From assembly GCA_910578305.1 (NCBI GenBank), contig CAJTQH010000015.1, positions 7,462 to 31,404 on the forward strand: DNA of 23,943 nucleotides, read 5' to 3'. Below the pieces are notes generated by a model. It did no database searches. It saw only the letters and a list, made by a program, of their open reading frames with translations, and was not told the origin of the DNA. The position numbers were made by a program, and so were the translations under genes. The first letter of the stretch is position 1; each line of letters starts with the position of its first letter. The DNA comes from an uncultured Muribaculaceae bacterium. Lineage in GTDB: Bacteria; Bacteroidota; Bacteroidia; Bacteroidales; Muribaculaceae. Positions 7,108 to 13,595 of the stretch are shown in pieces.

Positions 7108-9801
7108 ATGAGCGACGAAAAATACACTGACGAAATCGAAGAGAGCGGAGAAGCCACATCAGGGGGCTTCTCGTCAATGTTTGTAGACCTTGGCAACGAT
7201 GTGATGCGCCAGCAACTGAGAGGCATGTTTCAGAGTTGGTACCTCGACTATGCGTCGTATACAATACTTGACCGAGCCATTCCACATATCAACGATGGCC
7301 TCAAGCCGGTGCAACGGCGCATCCTCCACTCCATGAAAACGCTCGACGACGGCCGATTCAACAAAGTAGCCAACATCGTCGGAAATACCATGCAGTATCA
7401 CCCTCACGGCGATGCCTCGATTTATGGTGCGCTTGTACAACTCGGCCAAAAGGATCTGCTTGTGGAAACACAGGGTAACTGGGGCAATATTCTCACCGGC
7501 GCTCCGGCCGCGGCAGGCCGATACATCGAGGCCCGCCTTTCGCAGTTTGCGCTCGATGTACTTTACAACCCGAAAGTTACCGAATGGACTTTGAGCTATG
7601 ACGGGCGAAAAAAAGAACCCGTAACATTACCGGCAAAATTTCCGCTTCTTCTATCACAGGGCGTAGGAGGTATCGCTGCCGGATTGTCGTCGCTCATCCT
7701 CCCCCACAATTTCAATGAAATACTTGATGCATCAATAGCACACCTCAAGAACGAAGAGTTCACACTATATCCTGACTTTGCAACAGGCGGATTTATTGAT
7801 GTCAACAGGTACAACGACGGCACCAGAGGTGGAAAGGTTCGTGTTCGTGCAAAAATTGAAAAAATAGACAACAAAACCCTGGCTATAACCGAGATACCAT
7901 ACGGCACCACAACCGGATCGCTCATCGACTCCATTATCAAGGCCTATGAAAAGGGCAAAATCAAAATCCGAAAAGTTGATGACAACACGGCCGAGACAGC
8001 TCTTATACTGGTACATCTACAGCCGGGAACTTCCAGCGACAAAGCTATCGATGCGCTCTATGCATTCACCGATTGCGAAAGGCCCATATCGCCAAACTGC
8101 TGCGTGATCCGTGACGACAAGCCGCATTTCATAGGCGTGAGCGATGTGCTCCGCCATAGCGTCGAATCCACAAAAGCCATATTAAAGGCAGAACTGCAGA
8201 TACAACTTGACGAAGTCAGCGAGCAACTTCACTTTGCATCACTCGAACGCATATTCATCGACGAGCGCATATATAAAGACAAAGAATTTGAGGAAAGCGC
8301 CGACATGGCACACGTAATAGCCCACATAGACCGTAGGCTTGAACCGTGGAAACCTATGTTGATACGCGAAGTCACCACTACCGACATCGAACGTCTGTTT
8401 GAGATCAAAATGGGTCGGATACTCAAATTCAACTCCCGGCAGGCAGAAGAAAACATCGCAGCATACAAAGGCAAGATCGAACACATTAAAAACGAACTGG
8501 CCCACATTGTAGACTATACCATACGATGGTATGAGGCATTGCGCGACAAATATGGAGCGGCCTACCCGCGTCTGACTGCTATAAGAAGTTTCGACAATAT
8601 CGAAGCCGCAAATGTGGCCGAGGCCAATGAAAAGCTATATATAAACCGCGAGGAAGGATTTGCAGGCACATCACTGAAACTGCTTGGTAACGATCCCGAC
8701 AAAATAGAATATATCAGTCCGTGTTCCGAACTTGACGATATCATAATATTCTACAAAGACGGCCGATACAAGGTGACTAAAGTTCAGGAAAAGATGTTTG
8801 TCGACAAAAACGTGATTCATATCAACGTATTTAAGCGCAACGACATCCGCACCATATACAATGTGATATACCTTGACGGAAAAGGAGGTACTTACTATCA
8901 GAAACGATTTAATGTCACTGGCATCACACGCGACCGAGAATACAACATAACGCAAGGTAAACCGGGTTCGAAGATAACGTGGTTCTCTGCCAATCCCAAC
9001 GGCGAAGCGGAAGTGGTTAAAGTCACACTAAAACCCAAACCGCGTCTGAAAAGCCTATTCATCGACGTTGACTTCAGCAAGCTCGCCATAAAGGGCAAGA
9101 CTGCTATGGGGAATATCGTAACACGCAACGAAGTCCATCGGTTCTCGCTCAAAGAATCGGGGAAATCCACCCTCGGAGGACGTGAAGTGTGGTTTGACCC
9201 CGATGTGCTCAGACTCAATTACGAAGGCCGAGGCAACTATCTCGGCGAATTCGGCCCCAACGATCTTGTACTTGTAGTGCTCGACAACGGCGAATATTAC
9301 ACCTCAACATTCGACGCCACCAATCACTACGAGGAAAACATACTTCGCATCGAACGGTTCCGTCCGAAACAAATATGGACTGCCGTACTCTACGATGCAG
9401 CTCAGCAGGGTCTGCCCTACATCAAGCGGTTCATGTTTGAGCCGTCGGCTAAAAAGCAGAGTTTCATAGGGGATAACCCCAAGTCGAAACTGGTGGCATT
9501 GAGCGATGCTCTCGGAGCACGTTTCAGCGTGAAACTCGGAGGCGACGATGCATTCCGAGGCGACATAGAGATAACAGCCATGGACTTCATTGCCGTAAAA
9601 TCACTGAGAGCCAAAGGTAAGCGCATCACAAATTTTGAAGTTGCTGAAATCGCGGAAATAGATCCGATATTAATCGACGAACCCGAACAGACCGACCCGG
9701 ATTCCGACACCGAAACATCTGAAGAGATCGTGGACGAAGATTTCGGAAAATCGGAGGATGAAGTCCGCGATGAGATTACAGGACAACAACGAATATTCTG
9801 A
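7108..9801 (+). CDS. parC: DNA topoisomerase IV / gyrase subunit A (ParC type)
   Basis: An 897-residue type IIA topoisomerase breakage-reunion subunit, which with a ParE-type ATPase would decatenate and relax DNA. The catalytic Tyr139 lies in GRYIEARLSQFALD, preceded by the DNA-gate helix region HPHGDASIYGALVQLGQ (about 98-113) and GLKPVQRRILHSM (64-76). The C-terminal half holds a coiled connector and a beta-pinwheel-like region, then a strongly acidic tail (about residues 860-890). I see no GyrA box (QRRGG(K/R)G), which argues for topoisomerase IV rather than gyrase. At the quinolone-resistance positions, the sites aligned to E. coli ParC Ser80 and Glu84 are Ala103 and Gly107. The first 25 residues are acidic and family-variable, so the start could be internal. 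It heads a unit with the DUF3316 and S41 genes. Confidence 0.93.
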   Translation: MSDEKYTDEIEESGEATSGGFSSMFVDLGNDVMRQQLRGMFQSWYLDYASYTILDRAIPHINDGLKPVQRRILHSMKTLDDGRFNKVANIVGNTMQYHPHGDASIYGALVQLGQKDLLVETQGNWGNILTGAPAAAGRYIEARLSQFALDVLYNPKVTEWTLSYDGRKKEPVTLPAKFPLLLSQGVGGIAAGLSSLILPHNFNEILDASIAHLKNEEFTLYPDFATGGFIDVNRYNDGTRGGKVRVRAKIEKIDNKTLAITEIPYGTTTGSLIDSIIKAYEKGKIKIRKVDDNTAETALILVHLQPGTSSDKAIDALYAFTDCERPISPNCCVIRDDKPHFIGVSDVLRHSVESTKAILKAELQIQLDEVSEQLHFASLERIFIDERIYKDKEFEESADMAHVIAHIDRRLEPWKPMLIREVTTTDIERLFEIKMGRILKFNSRQAEENIAAYKGKIEHIKNELAHIVDYTIRWYEALRDKYGAAYPRLTAIRSFDNIEAANVAEANEKLYINREEGFAGTSLKLLGNDPDKIEYISPCSELDDIIIFYKDGRYKVTKVQEKMFVDKNVIHINVFKRNDIRTIYNVIYLDGKGGTYYQKRFNVTGITRDREYNITQGKPGSKITWFSANPNGEAEVVKVTLKPKPRLKSLFIDVDFSKLAIKGKTAMGNIVTRNEVHRFSLKESGKSTLGGREVWFDPDVLRLNYEGRGNYLGEFGPNDLVLVVLDNGEYYTSTFDATNHYEENILRIERFRPKQIWTAVLYDAAQQGLPYIKRFMFEPSAKKQSFIGDNPKSKLVALSDALGARFSVKLGGDDAFRGDIEITAMDFIAVKSLRAKGKRITNFEVAEIAEIDPILIDEPEQTDPDSDTETSEEIVDEDFGKSEDEVRDEITGQQRIF

Positions 9802-9834
9802 TACACATTTTATCACCCCTATCGTCATACAGAC

Positions 9835-10701
9835 ATGACACTACGTGCACTTCTTCCATTTGCGCTTTTCATCGGATTCCTGCAGTCGCATGCAGGCACC
9901 GACAATCTGTACACCGATTCTGTCGCTGCCGTCCGTCCGGTGTATGCCTCATACACGGTACAGAGCGGATCATCTCACATATCCGACACATATCTTTCCC
10001 CCATACGCTATACAGGATGGCAGATTGGCCTTGGCTACGATCGATTACAGGCCATGAAATTCAATCCCGACAAATGGGTACAGCAGCTTCGTTTTGGATT
10101 GACAGTTGACCGCACTAATAATATCGCCGGTAATTCAACCATGTGGAGTGCCGCTATCAATTTTTCGTGGGGAATGATACATCGCTGGAAACTGCCATTC
10201 GGCCTCTCCGCAGGCACTGGTAGCTCTGCCGCCATTGATTTAGGCTGCATCTACCTTAACCGCAACGGCAACAACCCGGTATCAGCAAAAGCATCCGCCA
10301 CGATCAACGCCACCGGCTATCTGTCATGGCAGACCCGCATAGGCAGCATACCACTGATACTGCGATATCAGCCTATAATTCCGTTGATTGGAGTTTTTTT
10401 TGCTCCCGATTACGGAGAACTGTACTATGAAATATATCTTGGCAATCATTCCGGTCTGGCACATTTCGCATGGTGGGGCAATCACTTCAGGCTCGACCAT
10501 CGGTTTACCGCCGATTTTCAATTAGGAGGCACGTCTTTACGTATCGGATATACGGGTAATTTTTTCTCATCCAAAGTCAACCATATTGTGACCGAGACAT
10601 TCTCACACGGAGCACTGATCGGAGTATCCGGCGAATGGATGTCCGTCAATCCGCGCAAGCCTCTGTCACCGATGACACGCATAATTTCCGCAACCTACTA
10701 A
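9835..10701 (+). CDS. DUF3316 family secreted protein
   Basis: A 288-residue protein with a cleavable signal peptide (cleavage likely after the LQSHA segment near residue 20). The mature part is rich in aromatic beta-strand patterns, such as YTGWQIGLGYDRLQAMKF, GELYYEIYLGNHSG and WWGNHFRLDHRF, and ends NPRKPLSPMTRIISATY; these are features I associate with DUF3316 of Bacteroidota. The repeated amphipathic strands and aromatic girdle-like residues suggest an outer-membrane beta-barrel, but this is inference. It lies 33 bases after the topoisomerase gene and 11 bases before the S41 lipoprotein, so the three are probably one transcript. No enzymatic motif is visible. Confidence 0.8.
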   Translation: MTLRALLPFALFIGFLQSHAGTDNLYTDSVAAVRPVYASYTVQSGSSHISDTYLSPIRYTGWQIGLGYDRLQAMKFNPDKWVQQLRFGLTVDRTNNIAGNSTMWSAAINFSWGMIHRWKLPFGLSAGTGSSAAIDLGCIYLNRNGNNPVSAKASATINATGYLSWQTRIGSIPLILRYQPIIPLIGVFFAPDYGELYYEIYLGNHSGLAHFAWWGNHFRLDHRFTADFQLGGTSLRIGYTGNFFSSKVNHIVTETFSHGALIGVSGEWMSVNPRKPLSPMTRIISATY

Positions 10702-10712
10702 TCAGACAATCC

Positions 10713-11729
10713 ATGAATCGCATACATCTGCTTCTATTGCCGTTATATCTGATCTTTACGGCATGCCATGATCTGCCAGACCATCCCAACGACATCAGGG
10801 GGAACTTTGAATCTCTTTGGTCGACTATTGATACTCGTTACTGTTTCTTTAATGAAAAAGACGTGGACTGGAATGAAGTCCACGAACGATATGCCGCCAT
10901 GCTAAACAGCCGGATGAGCAGCGAACAACTCTTTGATCTGTGCAGCCGAATGCTTGACGAACTCCGCGACGGCCACACCAATCTGTCGGCACCATTTGCC
11001 ACTTCCTACTATCGAAAATGGTGGAGCGATTATCCGCAAAACTACAACGAACGCATTGTACAGCAGTATTATTTCGACTTCAATTACCGTTCACTCGGAG
11101 CATTTGATTACGGACTTCTAACACAAAACATCGGCTACATACATTACTCGTCATTCGCATCCGGCATTGGAGAAGGCAACCTTGACTATATTTTGTCGTA
11201 TTTTAAAGGGGCACAAGCCCTTATCATTGATGTGCGCGACAACGGAGGCGGCAATCTAACTAACGTGTCCGAACTTGTCAACCGATTCATCAACCACCGC
11301 ATTCTGGCCGGCTACATTATCCATAAGACAGGACCTGCACACGATGCTTTCTCTGAACCATACCCATTCTATATCGATCCGGTTGGCGGCGGACATCTGT
11401 CATGGGATAAACCAGTAGTCGTACTCACAAATCGCAGCACATTCAGCGCAGCAAACAATTTTGTTTCTATAATGAAATCCATCCCCGGTGTAAAAATCGT
11501 AGGCAGCACCACCGGGGGCGGCTCCGGCATGCCATATAGCTCTGAACTGCCAAACGGATGGGGTATACGCTTTTCGGCATGCTCAATACTTGATCCGGAA
11601 GGACATTCCACTGAATTCGGAGTAGAACCGTCTTATGGATGTGCCGTAGACATGGATTCAGGAGAAGCAGCCAATGGACACGATTCAATCATAGATTTTG
11701 CAGTCAGCCTAATTCAGAATCATTCCTGA
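10713..11729 (+). CDS. S41 family peptidase lipoprotein
   Basis: A 338-residue lipoprotein, taking the ATG at 10713. This start gives a clean signal with lipobox IFTAC (Cys18) and no overlap with the DUF3316 gene; the longer frame from 10635 would add 26 residues lacking signal character. An N-terminal helical domain (about 25-90) ends in LRDGHTNL with His88, and the protease core carries ALIIDVRDNGGGN (169-181), the likely nucleophile Ser245 in NRSTFSAANNF, and VGSTTGGGSGMPYSS. S41 proteases cleave unfolded or tail-exposed substrates. The Lys of the CtpA/Tsp Ser-Lys dyad (TFGKG) is replaced by TTGGG, so it belongs to the tricorn or IRBP-like branch using His, Ser and probably Glu (Glu301 in STEFGVEP). 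No PDZ domain is seen. Its last 10 bases overlap the end of trpB on the other strand. Confidence 0.88.
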   Translation: MNRIHLLLLPLYLIFTACHDLPDHPNDIRGNFESLWSTIDTRYCFFNEKDVDWNEVHERYAAMLNSRMSSEQLFDLCSRMLDELRDGHTNLSAPFATSYYRKWWSDYPQNYNERIVQQYYFDFNYRSLGAFDYGLLTQNIGYIHYSSFASGIGEGNLDYILSYFKGAQALIIDVRDNGGGNLTNVSELVNRFINHRILAGYIIHKTGPAHDAFSEPYPFYIDPVGGGHLSWDKPVVVLTNRSTFSAANNFVSIMKSIPGVKIVGSTTGGGSGMPYSSELPNGWGIRFSACSILDPEGHSTEFGVEPSYGCAVDMDSGEAANGHDSIIDFAVSLIQNHS

Positions 11730-12928
11730 CCTCCTCCGGCATAGCGCATATAAGTCGCCATATCCTTGTCGCCGCGTCCCGACAGATTTAGCACCACCAC
11801 ATCCGTTGGATTAAGATTCATCTTCTCCAGTACTGCCAATGCGTGAGAACTTTCCAACGCAGGGATAATACCCTCGGTACCGGCCAACAGATATGCGGCA
11901 TTCAGAGCCTCGTCATCATCGGCAGCCATCACCGTAATACGTCCTTCTGAAGCCAGATAAGCAAGCAACGGACCGACACCGGGATAGTCCAGACCTGCAG
12001 AAATGGAATAAGCCTCGGCCGCATTGCCGTCTACATCAGTCATCACCATGGTTTTCGCCCCATGGAGCACCGCCACATCACCAACAGTCAGTGAGGCGGC
12101 AGTCATTCCAGATTCCACCCCTTTACCGGCTGCCTCTACCGCTATCAGTCTTACATCACGCTCTTCTATAAAATGATAGAAAGCACCTGCGGCATTACTG
12201 CCTCCTCCGATAGCCGCTATCACATAATCAGGGTGTCTACGACCGATCAACTGTTCCAACTGATGCTGTATCTCAAAACTTATCACCGACTGAAAGCGAG
12301 CCACCATTTCCGGATAAGGATGCGGCCCTACAGCACTACCTATCATATAAAACGCATCTGCATCGCAACACCATGCGTCAAGTGCCGCATCTACAGCATT
12401 GTTTAGTGTAGCGCATCCCGAAGACACTGCCACTACTTCCGCGCCAAGCATGCGCATACGCATCACATTGGGCTGCTGACGGACCACATCTTCCGCACCC
12501 ATATACACCACACAGTCAAGGCCGAGCAGTGCGGCCACGGTAGCCGCAGCCACACCATGCTGTCCGGCTCCGGTCTCAGCAATAATCTTGTGTTTCCCCA
12601 TGCGTTTTGCCAGCAGACCAAGCCCTATCGCATTGTTTATCTTATGCGCTCCTGTATGATTCAGATCCTCTCGTTTCAAATATATCTCCGCTCCATATCT
12701 GCGACTCAGGCTATCGGCACGATAAAGCGGAGTGGGCCGTCCGACGTATTCATGCATCAAACGATCGAAATCTGCCATAAACGACGGATCAATCACAAGA
12801 CGTCTATATGCAGAATCAAGCTCAGCAATATTACGTTTAAGAGACTCCGGCACGTACGCGCCTCCAAAATTCCCATAGTAGCCGTTGATGTCCACCGGCA
12901 ACAGATTTTCCAAAGAATAATGTATCAT
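11720..12928 (-). CDS. trpB: tryptophan synthase beta chain
   Basis: A 402-residue PLP enzyme that joins indole and serine to make L-tryptophan. The start is set at 12928 (MIHYSLENLL); the longer frame from 12985 would be translated from the attenuator hairpin and is rejected. Landmarks: YYGNFGGAYVPE at 17-28, PLP-binding Lys96 in HTGAHKINNA, Glu118 in ETGAGQHGVA, and the phosphate-binding GGGSNA segment. These mark the TrpB1 type that normally pairs with TrpA. All key residues are present. No other trp gene is next to it: downstream is the convergent S41 gene (10-base overlap at the stop codons) and upstream is the leader and a divergent DUF486 gene. Expression is predicted to be controlled by tryptophan through the attenuator at 12944-13115. 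Without TrpA nearby it could also work as an indole-salvage enzyme. Confidence 0.96.
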   Translation of the reverse strand: MIHYSLENLLPVDINGYYGNFGGAYVPESLKRNIAELDSAYRRLVIDPSFMADFDRLMHEYVGRPTPLYRADSLSRRYGAEIYLKREDLNHTGAHKINNAIGLGLLAKRMGKHKIIAETGAGQHGVAAATVAALLGLDCVVYMGAEDVVRQQPNVMRMRMLGAEVVAVSSGCATLNNAVDAALDAWCCDADAFYMIGSAVGPHPYPEMVARFQSVISFEIQHQLEQLIGRRHPDYVIAAIGGGSNAAGAFYHFIEERDVRLIAVEAAGKGVESGMTAASLTVGDVAVLHGAKTMVMTDVDGNAAEAYSISAGLDYPGVGPLLAYLASEGRITVMAADDDEALNAAYLLAGTEGIIPALESSHALAVLEKMNLNPTDVVVLNLSGRGDKDMATYMRYAGGGQE

Positions 12929-12943
12929 ATCTGTTTTATATGT

Positions 12944-12982
12944 AAAAAAATACCGCTCAAGCCTTTTACAAGCCAAAGCGGT
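12944..12982 (-). terminator. attenuator terminator hairpin of trpB leader
   Basis: On the minus-strand RNA, ACCGCU (12982-12977) pairs with AGCGGU (12957-12952), with a G-U pair and an inner CUU/AAG helix closed by a GUAA loop. One base later comes a run of seven U residues (12950-12944). It ends 15 bases before the trpB start and lies downstream of the Trp-rich leader ORF, so it is placed to stop transcription before trpB. Confidence 0.8.
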
Positions 12983-13060
12983 CACGGTAGTAATTATTAA
13001 TTATGAAAAATATCTGATGAATATCGACTTATCCCATTCGGTACATATACCATATCCGCT
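12977..13060 (-). promoter_or_regulatory. antiterminator pairing of the trp leader
   Basis: The segment AGCGGATATGGTA (13060-13048, inside the leader ORF) can pair with TACCGTGACCGCT (12989-12977, which includes the 5' arm of the terminator). Twelve of 13 positions pair, counting two G-U pairs, with one A-A mismatch. A competing upstream pairing exists: ATATCC (13096-13091) with GGATAT (13057-13052). These three mutually exclusive helices are the usual 1:2, 2:3 and 3:4 structures of a ribosome-mediated attenuator. The pairing was worked out by eye; no folding energies were calculated. Confidence 0.75.
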
Positions 13061-13115
13061 GACTTTCTGCTTGCCAACGCCACCATTTATGGATATTTAT
13101 ACCGTTAGTTATCAT
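13029..13115 (-). CDS. trpL: trp leader peptide, 28 residues, four Trp codons
   Basis: A short ORF begins with ATG at 13115 and ends with TAA at 13029. It begins MITNGINIHK and then reads WWRW, with a fourth Trp in IWYMYRMG at the end. Trp codons are at 13085, 13082, 13076 and 13052. Four Trp in 28 residues is very unlikely by chance, as the whole 402-residue TrpB has almost none. Its product is not expected to have a function; translation is the sensor. When charged tRNA-Trp is scarce, a ribosome stalled at the WW-W codons would cover the upstream arm ATATCC and leave 13060-13048 free to form the antiterminator. When tryptophan is plentiful the ribosome passes on and the terminator at 12944-12982 can form. 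It lies 13-15 bases after the predicted transcription start. Confidence 0.85.
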   Translation of the reverse strand: MITNGINIHKWWRWQAESQRIWYMYRMG

Positions 13116-13134
13116 TAATTCGATAATTATACCG

Positions 13135-13166
13135 CAAAGATGATTGTTTTTATTCAACAATCCAAA
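13135..13166 (-). promoter_or_regulatory. promoter of trpL-trpB
   Basis: On the minus strand TTTG (13166-13163) is followed by 20 bases and CATCTTTG (13142-13135), which matches TAnnTTTG except for the first T. Transcription would begin near 13128, giving a very short leader before the trpL start at 13115, as is usual for attenuation-controlled operons. Confidence 0.55.
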
Positions 13167-13187
13167 TATTACATCATCTTTTTTTCA

Positions 13188-13195
13188 TAATTTTG
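13188..13195 (+). promoter_or_regulatory. -7 element of DUF486 gene
   Basis: TAATTTTG fits TAnnTTTG and lies 27 bases before the start codon at 13223. No clear -33 is found at 19-21 bases. It is back to back with the trpL promoter in the same roughly 107-base divergent region. Confidence 0.45.
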
Positions 13196-13222
13196 CAGTA
13201 TTATTTATAACATCTGCATACA

Positions 13223-13594
13223 ATGTCCAGTATACTAATCACTTTACTGCTATTGGTCGTATCAAATATTTTCATGACGTTTGCATGGTATGGCCACCTG
13301 AAACTTTCTTCAGCCGGCATCTCCACCAACTGGCCGCTTTATTTGGTAATACTTTTTTCCTGGGGCATAGCCCTGCTCGAATACTGCTGTCAGGTTCCTG
13401 CCAACCGTATCGGATTTGAGGGCAACGGAGGGCCGTTCAGCGTATTGCAACTCAAAGTCATTCAGGAAGTCATAACCCTCATTGTATTTGTGATATTCAG
13501 CCTATGGGCATTCGAGGGCTTTCAGATACGATGGAATCACATTCTGGCTTTTGCCATGCTGATCGGTGCCGTATATCTGGTGTTCATGAAATAG
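13223..13594 (+). CDS. DMT-like small membrane protein, DUF486
   Basis: A 123-residue integral membrane protein with four predicted transmembrane segments (about residues 3-20, 38-52, 75-95 and 103-121). The stretches FMTFAWYGHLK, LEYCCQVPANRIGF and FSVLQLKVIQE are characteristic of the DUF486 family, distant relatives of the drug/metabolite transporter fold. Four-helix members would work as dimers; the substrate is unknown. The gene stands alone, transcribed divergently from trpL-trpB, and its stop codon is one base away from the stop codon of the convergent serine hydrolase gene, leaving no separate terminator between them. Confidence 0.88.
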   Translation: MSSILITLLLLVVSNIFMTFAWYGHLKLSSAGISTNWPLYLVILFSWGIALLEYCCQVPANRIGFEGNGGPFSVLQLKVIQEVITLIVFVIFSLWAFEGFQIRWNHILAFAMLIGAVYLVFMK

Positions 13595-13595
13595 A

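Noticed and set aside
10635..10712. Upstream start of the S41 peptidase at 10635
   Set aside because: It would overlap the end of the DUF3316 gene and put 26 residues before an otherwise complete lipoprotein signal.
12929..12985. Upstream ATG at 12985 as start of trpB
   Set aside because: The extra 19 residues would be encoded by the attenuator hairpin and U-run, do not resemble TrpB, and the ATG at 12928 gives the usual N-terminus of the family.
12997..13086. Alternative 29-residue leader ORF in another frame (ATG at 13086)
   Set aside because: It contains no Trp codon and overlaps the terminator-proximal region, while the ORF from 13115 has four Trp codons placed as attenuation requires.
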